A stretch of 64,000 nucleotides of DNA from Sphingorhabdus wooponensis (GTDB taxonomy: Bacteria > Pseudomonadota > Alphaproteobacteria > Sphingomonadales > Sphingomonadaceae). Shown here in pieces: positions 25,353 to 35,012 of the stretch; the first letter of the stretch is position 1, and each line of letters starts with the position of its first letter. The stretch covers positions 61,001 to 125,000 of the forward strand of contig NZ_RWJI01000001.1 of the NCBI RefSeq assembly GCF_003933235.1, read 5' to 3'. The notes beneath the pieces were generated by a model. The model saw only the letters and a list, made by a program, of their open reading frames with translations, was not told where the DNA came from and did not search any database. The position numbers and the translations under genes were made by a program.

Positions 25353-26069
25353 TTGTCACTGTTGGCGGCCATGACCTTTGGCGCGGCCTATATTCGTGGG
25401 CTGACCGGATTTGGCATGGCCATAATTCTCGTGCCCTTGTTCGGGTTAATTGTGAAGCCCGGCGAGGCCGTGGTCATCGGCATATTGCTTCAGGTTTTGA
25501 TTGGGCCTGTCGGCTTGAAAGTTATATACGCTGACGCTCACCGCCAGAGCGCGTTGATGATTGCCGCTTTTGCCATGTTGGCAACGCCCCTTGGTATCTG
25601 GCTGTTGATGAACACCAGCCCGGATGTGGCGCGGTTGATGATTGCTGCCATCGCCATTGGTGCGTTTGTGCTCGTGCTGCTGCCGCAACGTGGGGAGCTG
25701 CGTCCCGGGCCAAAGGAGACTGCTTTAACAGGCATCGCCTCGGGCATTTTGACCGGTTTTGCAGCGATGCCGGGGCCGCCTGTCGTGCCCTTTTATTTAC
25801 GGCAACCCATCCCACCAAAAGAGGCCCGCGCATCGATGATGCTCGTGTTTTTTGCGACCGCAATTGCAGGCACGATTTCGGCTTTTGTGCTCGGGCTGGC
25901 CGATGCGCGCCTGTTGTGGCTGTCTTTGCTGCTGTTCCCGTCGGTGTTGTTGGGCAACTGGCTTGGCGCCAAATCCTTTGGCAAGGTGCCGCCGGCTTTA
26001 TGGCGCAGTTTTGTCGCGGGCGTTCTTGGCCTTGCGGGGCTTTCTGCCGTTTTGCGATTGCTCAGTTAA
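25353..26069 (+). CDS. Sulfite exporter TauE/SafE (TSUP) family permease
   Basis: A membrane protein of about 238 residues with the TSUP signature YIRGLTGFGMAIILVPL and a second half with GILTGFAAMPGPPVVPFYL, the two pseudo-repeats of the family (about eight helices in total). Family members export sulfite, sulfonates or small organic acids. The start is uncertain: TTG 25353 is used, but the frame is open further up and the family usually has 10-15 more residues, so CTG 25314, which overlaps the DUF305 stop as CTGA, is possible. No ATG or GTG is available in frame. It ends three bases before the convergent uvrB stop. Confidence 0.85.
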   Translation: MSLLAAMTFGAAYIRGLTGFGMAIILVPLFGLIVKPGEAVVIGILLQVLIGPVGLKVIYADAHRQSALMIAAFAMLATPLGIWLLMNTSPDVARLMIAAIAIGAFVLVLLPQRGELRPGPKETALTGIASGILTGFAAMPGPPVVPFYLRQPIPPKEARASMMLVFFATAIAGTISAFVLGLADARLLWLSLLLFPSVLLGNWLGAKSFGKVPPALWRSFVAGVLGLAGLSAVLRLLS

Positions 26070-26072
26070 ACC

Positions 26073-28259
26073 TTATTTCCCGAACTTACGCTGCGTTTTG
26101 CCATAACGCATTTTGCGGGTGCCAGGTTGGCCCTCGGTTGCGCGGCCCTTGGGTGCAGTAACATGTTGCTGGTGCGGCAGGCCAAGTTCATTTGCCTCAA
26201 GTGACCGAATTTCGTCACGCAGGCGGCCTGCCTCTTCGAACTCCAGATCGGCAGCAGCAGCGCGCATCTTCTTCTCCAGTTCGTCGATATAGGCGCGCAG
26301 ATTATGCCCTACGAGGTTGTTGGCACCATCCGCGTCAATCTCGACCAGCACCGAATCGCGGCTGGCTGTGTCGGCGACTATGTCATGGATGTCGCGTTTT
26401 ATTGTCGCAGGGGTGATGCCATGTTCGATGTTATATGCATGTTGTTTTTCGCGACGGCGGTCGGTTTCGCGAATGGCGCGTTCCATGCTGCCAGTCATAC
26501 GATCGGCATAGAGAATTACGCGGCCCTCAACGTTGCGCGCTGCGCGACCAATTGTCTGGATTAACGACGTTTCGCTGCGCAAGAAGCCTTCCTTGTCGGC
26601 ATCCAATATCGCAACCAACCCGCATTCGGGAATATCGAGACCTTCCCGTAGCAAGTTGATACCGACCAGCACGTCATACACGCCGCGCCGCAAATCCCGG
26701 ATCAGTTCAATGCGTTCCAGCGTCTCGACATCGCTATGCATATATCGCACGCGCAGCCCTGCTTCATGCATGAACTCGGTCAGGTCCTCCGCCATGCGTT
26801 TGGTCAGCGTTGTGACCAATGTGCGGAAACCGGCTTCTGCCGTTTTGCGGCATTCATTGATGCAATCCTGCACCTGGTCTTCAACGGGCTTTATCTCAAC
26901 TGGCGGGTCGATAAGCCCCGTTGGACGAATGACCTGTTCAGCAAATACGCCGCCCGATTGCTCCATCTCCCACCCGCCCGGCGTCGCTGATACGCACACC
27001 GTCTGTGGGCGCATAATGTCCCATTCGTTAAAGCGCAGTGGCCGGTTGTCGATGCAAGAAGGTAGGCGGAAACCATATTCGGCCAAGGTCAGCTTACGCC
27101 GGTGGTCGCCCTTGGCCATCGCACCGATTTGCGGCACTGTCTGGTGGCTTTCATCGACGAACAATAACGCATTGTCTGGCAAATATTCAAACAAGGTTGG
27201 TGGCGGTTCCCCGGGCAAGCGCCCCGTGAGAAAGCGTGAGTAATTTTCGATGCCAGCGCAAGATCCTGTTGCGGCAATCATCTCAAGATCGAAATTGGTT
27301 CGCTCTTCTAGCCGCTGCGCCTCGAGCAATTTGCCTTCGCCCACCAGCTCTTTCAATCGCTCGGTCAACTCAAAGCGGATTGCCTCGCTGGCCTGCTTCA
27401 TCGTTGGCCCGGGGGTCACATAATGGCTATTAGCGTAGACGCGCACGCTGTTCAGCTTCGCGCCGGTAAGGCCGGTGAGCGGGTCGAACTCGGCAATTTC
27501 CTCAATCTCGTCGCCAAAGAAGCTAACACGCCATGCGGTATCCTCATAATGCGACGGGAAGATTTCGAGATTGTCGCCACGCACGCGGAAATTACCGCGC
27601 GCAAAGCCCATATCATTGCGCTTATATTGAAGCGCGACCAGCTTGCGGATCAACTCCCGCTGATCCACGCTTTCGCCCTTTTTCAGGTCGAAAATCATAG
27701 CCGAGTATGTTTCGACGGAACCGATACCGTAAATGCACGAAACGGAGGCCACAATGATGACATCATCACGTTCCAGCAAAGACCTGGTCGCCGAATGGCG
27801 CATCCGATCAATCGCTTCGTTTACGCTCGATTCTTTTTCGATATAGGTGTCGCTGCGCGGGACATAGGCTTCGGGCTGATAATAGTCGTAATAAGATACG
27901 AAATATTCGACGGCATTGTCGGGGAAAAAGCTTTTGAATTCGCCGTAAAGCTGCGCCGCTAAAATCTTATTTGGCGCCAGAATGAGCGCCGGGCGCTGCA
28001 ATGCTTCAATCACCTTGGCAACGGTAAAGGTCTTACCTGATCCGGTGACGCCCAGCAGAACCTGATTTTTTTCGCCCGTCAGCGCTGTGTCGACAAGTTC
28101 GCGAATGGCTGTCGGCTGATCGCCCGCTGGTTCGTAATCCGACACGATCTTGAACGGCCTGCCACCCTCCAGCTTGGGCGGGCGTTCCGGGCGGTGCGGG
28201 GTAAAGGTGCCAACCGTGTCCGGTTCTTCCAGCCCACGGCGGATGATGAGCTCTGCCAT
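26073..28259 (-). CDS. uvrB: Excinuclease ABC subunit UvrB
   Basis: A 728-residue nucleotide-excision repair helicase-like protein that loads onto damage with UvrA and recruits UvrC. Walker [11 protein letters not shown], the damage-clamping beta-hairpin [24 protein letters not shown] (motif II), the SVSATPG and GLDIPE helicase motifs, and the C-terminal UVR helix pair [24 protein letters not shown] are all present. ATG 28259 (MAELIIRRG) is chosen because the upstream extension to 28391 has no family match. A GTTC-N7-GTGC near-match to the alphaproteobacterial LexA box touches the start codon, but it is not convincing. Confidence 0.99.
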   Translation of the reverse strand: MAELIIRRGLEEPDTVGTFTPHRPERPPKLEGGRPFKIVSDYEPAGDQPTAIRELVDTALTGEKNQVLLGVTGSGKTFTVAKVIEALQRPALILAPNKILAAQLYGEFKSFFPDNAVEYFVSYYDYYQPEAYVPRSDTYIEKESSVNEAIDRMRHSATRSLLERDDVIIVASVSCIYGIGSVETYSAMIFDLKKGESVDQRELIRKLVALQYKRNDMGFARGNFRVRGDNLEIFPSHYEDTAWRVSFFGDEIEEIAEFDPLTGLTGAKLNSVRVYANSHYVTPGPTMKQASEAIRFELTERLKELVGEGKLLEAQRLEERTNFDLEMIAATGSCAGIENYSRFLTGRLPGEPPPTLFEYLPDNALLFVDESHQTVPQIGAMAKGDHRRKLTLAEYGFRLPSCIDNRPLRFNEWDIMRPQTVCVSATPGGWEMEQSGGVFAEQVIRPTGLIDPPVEIKPVEDQVQDCINECRKTAEAGFRTLVTTLTKRMAEDLTEFMHEAGLRVRYMHSDVETLERIELIRDLRRGVYDVLVGINLLREGLDIPECGLVAILDADKEGFLRSETSLIQTIGRAARNVEGRVILYADRMTGSMERAIRETDRRREKQHAYNIEHGITPATIKRDIHDIVADTASRDSVLVEIDADGANNLVGHNLRAYIDELEKKMRAAAADLEFEEAGRLRDEIRSLEANELGLPHQQHVTAPKGRATEGQPGTRKMRYGKTQRKFGK

Positions 28260-28424
28260 GTTCGCTCTATGTGCTTTGTACGCTGTAAGGGCAAGAGGCC
28301 TGCGTCGGAATGCGGACCGATGCACCAAATTTACTTCGCTACATGGCGGATATTTTTTATCGCTGTTGCCTTTTGGCGGCAGCCGCGACACACATATAGT
28401 CGAGAGAAATGAGGAGGTGCGTCG

Positions 28425-28982
28425 ATGCTTAAATTTGTCCTTCTGTGCGCATCCGCGCTGGCATTATCCGCATGTTCGGAGAAGGGATCCGGCGGCAGCG
28501 CGGATAAGAATGGCAATGGCATAATAGATAGCCAAGAGCGTGTCGCTGAAATGGATTATGATGCGTTTATTCCGATGAAGGCCGGACTTTGGGAAACTAA
28601 TTTCGTCTTTACGGACATTAATGTTCCGACATTGGGTAAAGCCGAAAAGCAGCGGATCATGAACGAAGTGGCGAAAAGCACTTCCAGCCAGAGCTGCTTG
28701 ACCGAGGCGCAAGCGCAAAAACCAGATGCGGGTTTCTTTGGCGGCAACAGTGCTGGGAAATGTGCTTATGAGGCGTTCGATGTTTCGGGGAAAAATGTCC
28801 GTATGAAATTGTCTTGCGGCATGGATAGCATGGGCAGCGTCGATATGGAGCTGGCCGGCGTCATGGGTGAAACCGAATTCAACTATGACAGCACAGTAAA
28901 TGTCCGCCTGCCGATGGTTGGCAAGGTCGCCATGCAGGGCAACGCAAGGGGCAAATATATCGGTGCCTGTCCTGCGTCATGA
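28425..28982 (+). CDS. DUF3617 family lipoprotein
   Basis: A 185-residue predicted lipoprotein: [17 protein letters not shown] gives lipobox LSAC with Cys17. The mature part has the DUF3617 pattern, beginning with [15 protein letters not shown], then two Cys pairs ([32 protein letters not shown]). An EF-hand-like acidic loop, DKNGNGIID, lies just after the lipobox (about residues 27-35) and may bind calcium. The function of DUF3617 is unknown; sphingomonads carry several copies. It overlaps the serine hydrolase start as ATGA (28979-28982), so the two lipoproteins are co-translated. Confidence 0.88.
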   Translation: MLKFVLLCASALALSACSEKGSGGSADKNGNGIIDSQERVAEMDYDAFIPMKAGLWETNFVFTDINVPTLGKAEKQRIMNEVAKSTSSQSCLTEAQAQKPDAGFFGGNSAGKCAYEAFDVSGKNVRMKLSCGMDSMGSVDMELAGVMGETEFNYDSTVNVRLPMVGKVAMQGNARGKYIGACPAS

Positions 28983-30136
28983 TGTATCTCCGTCGCTTAA
29001 AATTAGTCTGCGCCATGCTTGCGGTGGTGATAGTCTCGGGATGTGCAGCGACTAGCAACGTGCAAGCTTTATCTGACGAAGGCAATGTCCGGCCCGCAGT
29101 GGTCAAAATCGATTTCACATCGGACAGCATCACTCCTGCGATAGTCGAGGGCGATGCCGGTGTCGCGGGGCGGGCCGTCACCATAGACGATCCGGCGCGG
29201 GTTGCCTCTATTTCGAAATTGGTCGTTGCCATCGGCGTCATGCGCCTATCGGAGCAAGGCAAGCTTGATCTCGACCGTGACGTGAATGAGTATTTGGGTT
29301 GGCGGGTTCGCAATCCTGCATTCCCTAATGCGCCGATTACCTTGCGTGCCTTGTTATCGCATCAAAGCAGTTTGCGTGACACTGTAGATTATATCGTACC
29401 GCTGGACGGCAGCCTAGAGACTGTCCTTGCCAACCCAAAGGCATGGGATGTGGACCACGCGCCGGGCACGTATTTTTCTTACGCCAATATCAATTCGCCC
29501 TTGATTGCAGCAGTGTTGGAGAGCGCAACGGGTGAACGTTTTGACCGCTTGATGGCGCGGTTGGTGTTGACGCCGCTGGGGTTGGACGCCTGCTATAATT
29601 GGGGTGCGGGTTGCGGCGACGGGCGGCGGGTGCAGGCGGTTACATTGTTGCGGCCCAATGGAGACCTTGCGCGTGATGCACCGATGAACGGGCCTGATCC
29701 ATGCGCGGTTTATCCGGCTAGCAACGGCAGTTGTGACGTCGATAAGCTTTATGTGCTGGGCCGCAATGGTTCTGCTTTTAGCCCGCAAGGCGGCTTGCGT
29801 ATTTCGGCGCGCGATTTGGCAAAAATCGGTCAGTTGCTGTTACGCGACGGTGCGCCTTTGCTGTCGCGCGAGAGTTTTACTCAGATGATTGGTCCCGTCT
29901 GGACCTTTGACGGTAAAAATGGTGATGATGATAATGGCTATTTTACGGGCTATGGTCTTGGCGTGCATTGGTTGACGGACAAGGCTGGTCATCGCTGGTT
30001 CGGCCATGTGGGAGAGGCGTATTCGCTGCGCGCAGGCTTTTGGATCAACCCTACCGAACGCAGGGGCTTTTACCGCTACGTGACGATGGTCGACGAATTT
30101 TCGACGGTCGGGCATTGCTTTGACCGGTGCCCATGA
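28979..30136 (+). CDS. Serine hydrolase (beta-lactamase/esterase EstB type) lipoprotein
   Basis: A 385-residue class C beta-lactamase-fold enzyme with a lipoprotein signal (VIVSGC, Cys about 22). The SxxK nucleophile motif is SISK in RVASISKLVVAIG, the second motif YxN is YANINS, and LLSHQSSL and GGLRISARDLAKIGQLLL are typical family landmarks; the third motif is represented by HVGEAY near the C-terminus. Such enzymes are esterases, D-amino-acid peptidases or amidases rather than true beta-lactamases. Its location in the envelope and coupling to a DUF3617 lipoprotein suggest a periplasmic role. Confidence 0.88.
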   Translation: MMYLRRLKLVCAMLAVVIVSGCAATSNVQALSDEGNVRPAVVKIDFTSDSITPAIVEGDAGVAGRAVTIDDPARVASISKLVVAIGVMRLSEQGKLDLDRDVNEYLGWRVRNPAFPNAPITLRALLSHQSSLRDTVDYIVPLDGSLETVLANPKAWDVDHAPGTYFSYANINSPLIAAVLESATGERFDRLMARLVLTPLGLDACYNWGAGCGDGRRVQAVTLLRPNGDLARDAPMNGPDPCAVYPASNGSCDVDKLYVLGRNGSAFSPQGGLRISARDLAKIGQLLLRDGAPLLSRESFTQMIGPVWTFDGKNGDDDNGYFTGYGLGVHWLTDKAGHRWFGHVGEAYSLRAGFWINPTERRGFYRYVTMVDEFSTVGHCFDRCP

Positions 30137-30184
30137 TAGCGTGGGCAACAGATAACCTAAAATTAGAATATCAGGGGGAATAAA

Positions 30185-31519
30185 ATGATGAAAAAGACCA
30201 TTTTGGGTGCATTATTGGCCAGCGCGTTGGTCGTAACGCCAGCAGCCGCGCAGCCAGATTACGCAGACTCGATTAAAGCTGACTATGATAAGTCGCTGGC
30301 GAGCCTTTGGGATCATTTCCATCGCAACCCTGAATTGTCGTTCCGCGAATTTAAGACTGCTGCGCGCATGGCGCAGGAACTGCGCGCTGTCCCCGGCATG
30401 CTCGTAACTGAAAAAGTAGGCGGCACGGGCGTCGTTGGCATGCTGAAAAATGGCGATGGCCCAGTCGTTCTGGTGCGCGCGGATATGGACGGTCTGCCTG
30501 TGCAAGAACGTTCGGGTCTTGCCAATGCGTCCACGGTGAAACAGGTCGGGGTCGATGGTCTTGAAATGCCTGTGATGCACGCGTGCGGTCATGATGTGCA
30601 TATCACATCATTGGTCGGTACAGCCCGCCAGTTGGCACGGATGAAAGACCGCTGGAAAGGGACGGTATTGTTCATCGTCCAGCCTGCCGAAGAACGCGTC
30701 GGTGGTGCAAAGGCGATGATAGAAGATGGGCTCTACACCCGTTTCCCAAAGCCGAATTATGCATTGGCCTTCCATGTTGCAGCAGAGCTTGAGACCGGTA
30801 AAATTTCGGCCTCAGAAGGCATTCAATATTCATCGGCGGACAGCGTTGATATCCGCGTTCCTGGCATCGCTACACATGGCGCAGCGCCCCATTTGGGTCG
30901 CGACCCAGTCTTTATTGCCTCGCAGATCGTAGTTGGTTTGCAGTCGATCATCAGCCGCGAAAAGGGACCATTGGACCCCGGCGTGATTACTGTTGGTGCG
31001 TTCCATGCGGGGACAAAGCACAACATCATATCCGAATATGCCGATTTGCAAGTCACCGTGCGTTCAAACAGTCAGGCAGTGCGTGATGGGTTGATTGCCT
31101 CCATCGAACGCGTTGCCAAGGGTATTGGCGCGGCGCACGGCTTGCCCGCCGATAAGCTACCTGTCGTAACCGTTACGGAAAGCACGCCAGTCACGGTCAA
31201 TGATGGCGCGCTTGCCCGCCGCTTAAATGGGGCTATCGCTAATGCCTTGGGCAAGGATGTGGTAACACCGTTCCGCCAGACAACAATGGGCGCGGAAGAC
31301 TTCGCCTTCTTCGTGGACCAAAAACATGGCATTCCGGGCTATTATTTTGCCGTTGGCGGGAGCAATCCTGAATGGATAGCCGCTGCCAAAAATGGCGGAA
31401 AGCCAGTGGCGGGCCACCATTCGCCTTTGTTCAAAATTGATCCGGAACCATCTGTGCGTTTGGGGATTGAGGCAACAACCGCCGCTGTGCTCGATTTGCT
31501 TGGCCCCAGCAAAAACTAA
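30185..31519 (+). CDS. M20-family metal-dependent amidohydrolase, secreted
   Basis: A 444-residue M20D peptidase/amidohydrolase. It starts with a Sec signal peptide (MMKKTILGALLASALVVTPAAA). The metal site has HACGHDVHITS (Cys/His), QPAEERVGGAKAMIEDG (Glu base and ligand), a later His in AFHVAAEL, and GAEDFAFF with a final HHSPLFKID. This family hydrolyses N-acyl or hippurate-type amides and indole-acetyl amino acids. The dimerisation (lid) domain has THGAAPHLGRDP. It follows the serine hydrolase after 48 bp, and both proteins are exported, so they may share peptide or amide substrates. Confidence 0.94.
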   Translation: MMKKTILGALLASALVVTPAAAQPDYADSIKADYDKSLASLWDHFHRNPELSFREFKTAARMAQELRAVPGMLVTEKVGGTGVVGMLKNGDGPVVLVRADMDGLPVQERSGLANASTVKQVGVDGLEMPVMHACGHDVHITSLVGTARQLARMKDRWKGTVLFIVQPAEERVGGAKAMIEDGLYTRFPKPNYALAFHVAAELETGKISASEGIQYSSADSVDIRVPGIATHGAAPHLGRDPVFIASQIVVGLQSIISREKGPLDPGVITVGAFHAGTKHNIISEYADLQVTVRSNSQAVRDGLIASIERVAKGIGAAHGLPADKLPVVTVTESTPVTVNDGALARRLNGAIANALGKDVVTPFRQTTMGAEDFAFFVDQKHGIPGYYFAVGGSNPEWIAAAKNGGKPVAGHHSPLFKIDPEPSVRLGIEATTAAVLDLLGPSKN

Positions 31520-31552
31520 TCGGCAGGGCAGGTAGAGTGTAGGGAAGCCATT

Positions 31553-31873
31553 ATGGCACGCAAAATTCGCGATCATTACGAAGCGGACGAAGTGTCAGCA
31601 GAGCCAGAATTAAGTTGCTGGCTCTGTTCCCGCCCGATGGGCAGCGTAACCGAATGGCATCACCCCATACCCAAAAGCCGGGGTGGGAAAGAGCGGCAAC
31701 CGGTGCACCCGATCTGCCACCGGACCATCCACGCCAATTTCACCAACAGCGACCTTGAAAAGCGCTTTGCCACCGTGGATGCTTTATTGGCGCATGAAGA
31801 AATCGGACGGTTTGTCGACTGGATAGCCAACAAACCGACCGACTTTAACGCACCGACGAAAGACCGGCGTTAG
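31553..31873 (+). CDS. HNH endonuclease domain protein
   Basis: A 106-residue protein with an HNH zinc-finger nuclease core: CWLCSRPM (Cys pair), EWHHPIPKSRGG (His-His, the HNH catalytic start), then HPICHRTIH (Cys-His). Spacing agrees with the HNH family. Small free-standing HNH proteins are widespread in sphingomonads and their targets are unknown. It stands alone, 33 bp after the amidohydrolase and convergent with terC; there is no mobile-element context, so a homing or restriction role is not supported here. Confidence 0.85.
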   Translation: MARKIRDHYEADEVSAEPELSCWLCSRPMGSVTEWHHPIPKSRGGKERQPVHPICHRTIHANFTNSDLEKRFATVDALLAHEEIGRFVDWIANKPTDFNAPTKDRR

Positions 31874-31903
31874 TATGTTCGGCGCAGACGCGAGTTGCGC
31901 GCC

Positions 31904-32893
31904 TTAATGGGATGCTTGTGCGTGCACATCATCCTTGGTCTTCCAGAGGGAAAACAGGATGCCGCCCAATATAAGGCCAAAGGTAACGCCTAGGCTCAAT
32001 ACCGGCGGAAACTTGTCGCCGTCCAGAAGGAAGTCGGACACAAAAATCTTTGAACCGATGAAGACCAGAACGAGCGCCAGCGCGTATTTCAGATAATGGA
32101 AACGATGCACCATCGCTGCTAACGCAAAATATAAAGCGCGTAGGCCCAATATAGCCATGATGTTCGATGTGTAGACAATGAACGTATCGGTAGTGATTGC
32201 AAAGATAGCTGGCACCGAGTCTACTGCGAACACCAAGTCGGCCAAGTTGATAACGACTAACGCCAAGAATAAAGGCGTTGCCGCACGTACCATTTTGCCT
32301 GTCTTCTCGTCGGGCACCTTTACAAAGAACTTCTCGTCGTGAAGCTCCTTGGTCACCCGCATATGCGTTGAAATATATTTCACGACTGGGTTTTTGGCGA
32401 CGTCCATTTCCTGTTCACCGCTGAACAGCATCTTGATGCCGGTTCCGATAAGGAAGACGGCAAAGATATAAAGCGTCCAATAATATTCCTGCACAATGGC
32501 TGCGCCAGCTGCTATCATGAGGCCGCGCAATACGATGACGGCGATAATGCCCCAAAGGAGCGCACGATATTGATATTTGCGCGGTATCGCGAAGAAGGTG
32601 AATATCAGGCTGATGACGAAGACATTGTCGATTGACAGCGCCTTTTCGATGAAAAAGCCTGTATAATATTTCATGCCCATGTCGGCGCCTTTTTGGAACC
32701 AGACCCATAGGCCAAAGAGCAATGCAATGCTGATGTAGAAAGCCGACAGCTTCAGGCTTTCGGCGATGCCCATTTCCTTGTCCTCCTTGTGCAGGATACC
32801 AAGATCAAAGGCTGTCAGCGCGACAACAATGCTCAGAAAAGCGAGCCAAAACCAGACTGGTGTCCCCAACCAGTCCATCGTCAAAAATTCCAT
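31904..32893 (-). CDS. TerC/Alx family metal-ion membrane protein
   Basis: A 329-residue integral membrane protein with about nine helices. MEFLTMDWLGTPVWFWLAFLSIVVALTAFDLGIL, YYTGFFIEKALSIDNVFVISLIF and LVFAVDSVPAIFAITTDTFIVYTSNIMAILGLRALYF are the TerC signature blocks; the acidic residues in LSIDN and VFAVDSVPA are conserved. The family exports manganese (Alx) or takes part in membrane-linked metal loading of secreted enzymes. In E. coli alx has a yybP-ykoY Mn riboswitch; I searched the upstream DNA and do not see its consensus, but an 11-bp hairpin (32924-32951) sits between the YdcH stop and this start. Confidence 0.93.
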   Translation of the reverse strand: MEFLTMDWLGTPVWFWLAFLSIVVALTAFDLGILHKEDKEMGIAESLKLSAFYISIALLFGLWVWFQKGADMGMKYYTGFFIEKALSIDNVFVISLIFTFFAIPRKYQYRALLWGIIAVIVLRGLMIAAGAAIVQEYYWTLYIFAVFLIGTGIKMLFSGEQEMDVAKNPVVKYISTHMRVTKELHDEKFFVKVPDEKTGKMVRAATPLFLALVVINLADLVFAVDSVPAIFAITTDTFIVYTSNIMAILGLRALYFALAAMVHRFHYLKYALALVLVFIGSKIFVSDFLLDGDKFPPVLSLGVTFGLILGGILFSLWKTKDDVHAQASH

Positions 32894-32923
32894 GAAATAT
32901 TCCCTGTTTTACGTAATGTGATA

Positions 32924-32951
32924 CACCACGCGGACGAAAATCCGCGTGGTG
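32924..32951 (-). other. 11-bp perfect hairpin upstream of the TerC gene
   Basis: CACCACGCGGA (32924-32934) and TCCGCGTGGTG (32941-32951) are perfect complements around a six-base loop. In leftward transcripts it lies 15 bases after the YdcH stop and 31 bases before the TerC start. No T-run follows in that direction, so it may be an attenuator, an RNA processing site, or an inefficient terminator. Confidence 0.65.
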
Positions 32952-32966
32952 GCTAAGTTTCAAATT

Positions 32967-33161
32967 TCAGATTTTGTTTAGGCGCAATGGCCGCCGTGCA
33001 GGCGCCTTTGCTTGGCCCTCAAGGCGATCTTTGATTGCCAGCTTGAGCCGCTTCAGTTTTTGCACGCGGAAGATATCCGGACAACGCCGCGTAATCTCAG
33101 CCCGCAGCTCTCGGTCTATCTTCTGATGATATTGCATCAATCGAAATGACGAAAATGTCAT
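32967..33161 (-). CDS. YdcH/DUF465 family small protein
   Basis: A basic, helical protein of 64 residues starting at ATG 33161 (MTFSSFRLMQYHQKID), with AGGATGAGG just upstream; an in-frame ATG at 33182 would add seven residues. The YdcH pattern is HQKIDRELRAEITRRCPDIFRVQKLKRLKLAIKDRL, a coiled-coil pair. The function of YdcH proteins is unclear. It precedes TerC in the same orientation. A long inverted repeat lies upstream at 33195-33273. Confidence 0.85.
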   Translation of the reverse strand: MTFSSFRLMQYHQKIDRELRAEITRRCPDIFRVQKLKRLKLAIKDRLEGQAKAPARRPLRLNKI

Positions 33162-33194
33162 AACCTCATCCTCTTTGAACATTGTTTAAGTTCA

Positions 33195-33273
33195 ATCGGA
33201 TGTTCCGGGCTTGGTTAAGCGCATTTCGGGGGTATTTGAAGACCGCCTGACCACAGCACCGGAAACATCCGAT
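33195..33273. repeat. Long-range inverted repeat between dapD and YdcH genes
   Basis: ATCGGATGTTCCGG (33195-33208) pairs with the segment 33259-33273 in 14 base pairs with one bulged A at 33263. The loop of 50 bases contains a smaller hairpin GCTT-GGTT-AAGC (33209-33220). The element occupies the centre of a 236-bp gene-free stretch downstream of dapD and upstream of YdcH, and has no T-run on either side. It may be a 5' leader structure or a small RNA; nothing more can be said. Confidence 0.55.
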
Positions 33274-33397
33274 GCGGCCGACATCACGTTCCTTCCGAAG
33301 AAGCGAGCGTCAGAGGGGCCCGGTCCGCATAATCCTTATGGAGCGATTTAGTCCTAATTGCAAGACGATTGCGACACAAGATACTCAGCTCGTCGAG

Positions 33398-34237
33398 TTA
33401 ATCCCTCAACAGGTCGTTGATTGCCGTCTTTGCACGGGTCTGTGCATCGACGCGTTTGACGATGACGGCACAGGACAAGTTAGGTCCAGGGCTGCCATCG
33501 GGCAAAGCCTTTCCGGGTATCGAGCCGGGCACGACAACCGAATAAGCTGGAACGCGGCCAACGAATATCTCACCTGTCGTGCGATCGACAATTTTGCTGG
33601 TTGAGCTGATGAACACGCCCATGGCCAGCACAGCGCCTTCTTCCACAATTACGCCTTCAACAACTTCTGACCGCGCACCAATGAAGCAATTGTCTTCGAT
33701 GATTACTGGTCCAGCCTGAAGTGGTTCCAGAACACCACCAATACCAACGCCACCCGACAAATGCACATTCTTACCGATTTGGGCGCAACTGCCGACGGTA
33801 GCCCATGTATCAACCATCGTTCCATCATCGACGCGCGCACCAATGTTGACAAAGCTGGGCATCAGGATGACGTTTTTGCCGACATAACTGCCATGGCGTG
33901 CAACAGCGCCGGGTACGACCCGAAAGCCTGCATTACGGAAACGGTCAGCATCCCAACCGCTGAATTTTGAAGGAACCTTATCATAAGCGGGCGCGCCGGA
34001 AGCGCCGCCATCGACCAAGATATTGTCATTGAGGCGGAACGACAAAAGCACCGCTTTTTTCAACCACTGGTTGACCTGCCAACTGCCATCCAGTTTCTCG
34101 GCCACGCGGAGTGATCCGTCGTCCAAGCCAGCCAAAGCCGTTTGCACCGCGTCACGGACTTCGCCTTGGGTGCCGCTGGAAATGCCATCGCGTGCGTCCC
34201 AAGCGGCATCAATAATTTTGGCAAGCTGATTGATCAT
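33398..34237 (-). CDS. dapD: Tetrahydrodipicolinate N-succinyltransferase
   Basis: A 279-residue left-handed beta-helix acyltransferase of the lysine/diaminopimelate pathway (succinyl-CoA donor). Hexapeptide repeats are visible from [50 protein letters not shown], and the characteristic [50 protein letters not shown] follows. Length fits the family. The start codon overlaps the stop of the HAD-type gene upstream (34234-34237), so the two are co-translated. Confidence 0.98.
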   Translation of the reverse strand: MINQLAKIIDAAWDARDGISSGTQGEVRDAVQTALAGLDDGSLRVAEKLDGSWQVNQWLKKAVLLSFRLNDNILVDGGASGAPAYDKVPSKFSGWDADRFRNAGFRVVPGAVARHGSYVGKNVILMPSFVNIGARVDDGTMVDTWATVGSCAQIGKNVHLSGGVGIGGVLEPLQAGPVIIEDNCFIGARSEVVEGVIVEEGAVLAMGVFISSTSKIVDRTTGEIFVGRVPAYSVVVPGSIPGKALPDGSPGPNLSCAVIVKRVDAQTRAKTAINDLLRD

Positions 34238-34908
34238 ATACTACTTTCACGTAATTGGAGCGATGAAAGCCATCCGCTGAGGTCGGCAATCTCATGGTCG
34301 ACATAATCTTGTTTATCGCCGTTATCAGCTTCGATGCCGTGGTTCACCCAAATAGTTGTCATGCCCAAGTCTTTCGCTGGCGCAAGATTATGCGCCGAGT
34401 CCTCGACAAAAAGTGCGCGCGCTGGATCTATATCTAGCTCAGTACACAGCCTGTCATAACTCGCTGGGGCAGGTTTCGGCAGATGCTTCATCCGGTGGAT
34501 ATCAAATATATCTTCAAACACGCTATCTAGGCCCCGCATCGTCAAGACGCGCTGCGCATAAGGTGCATCTGCGTTGGTGAAGATAAGCTTGCGGCCCGGC
34601 AATGCTTCGATCAAGCCACGCAAATCGGCGGCAGGATGCAACAGGGTCATGTCCACATCATGGACGAAATCGAGGTAATCATGGGGGTCTACCGCATGTT
34701 CGGCCATCAATCCGCCCAGTGTCGTCCCATATTTTTTCCAATATGCGTGCCGGATTTGGTGGGCAGCGTCGGGCTCGATATTGAACAGTCGCTCAACATA
34801 TAACGCAATCCGGTCCCGAACTTGCGCCATGATATTCGCCTCTGGCCCATAAAGGGTAAGGTCTAGGTCAAAAATCCAAATGTCGATATGTTCGAAACGC
34901 GAATGCAT
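34234..34908 (-). CDS. HAD-family pyrimidine 5'-nucleotidase-like protein
   Basis: A 224-residue HAD hydrolase. Motif I is [12 protein letters not shown] (DxDxT), motif II is [11 protein letters not shown] (Thr), motif III has [13 protein letters not shown] (Lys), and motif IV is [18 protein letters not shown] (E-D). The DLDxTLY start and the [19 protein letters not shown] block are typical of the SDT1-like pyrimidine 5'-nucleotidase group, which dephosphorylates UMP/CMP. It is coupled to dapD by a four-base overlap, an arrangement common in sphingomonads; a direct link to lysine synthesis is not evident. Confidence 0.9.
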   Translation of the reverse strand: MHSRFEHIDIWIFDLDLTLYGPEANIMAQVRDRIALYVERLFNIEPDAAHQIRHAYWKKYGTTLGGLMAEHAVDPHDYLDFVHDVDMTLLHPAADLRGLIEALPGRKLIFTNADAPYAQRVLTMRGLDSVFEDIFDIHRMKHLPKPAPASYDRLCTELDIDPARALFVEDSAHNLAPAKDLGMTTIWVNHGIEADNGDKQDYVDHEIADLSGWLSSLQLRESSI

Positions 34909-35012
34909 CCGACTGCGTAGCTAGAAATGCAGCTTTACTCAACGGGGACGTTAAGATTAGCAATGGCCAAACATACTTAAATTTATTCTCAATCGCTGGA
35001 AGTCGTGTCTTG

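Noticed and set aside
28260..28274. LexA-like direct repeat at the uvrB start (GTTC-N7-GTGC)
   Set aside because: The second half deviates from GTTC and the site abuts the start codon; one mismatch in an eight-base motif is easily found by chance.
28979..30136. Antibiotic-resistance beta-lactamase
   Set aside because: The fold is shared with many esterases and D-peptidases and the third active-site motif is not the KTG of true class C beta-lactamases; resistance is not supported.
31553..31873. HNH protein as a homing endonuclease or mobile element
   Set aside because: No intron, intein, transposase or repeat boundaries around it; the gene is a normal single unit.
32894..33400. Manganese (yybP-ykoY) riboswitch before the TerC gene
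   Set aside because: The conserved GGGGAGUA-type and partner segments are absent; only unrelated hairpins are seen.
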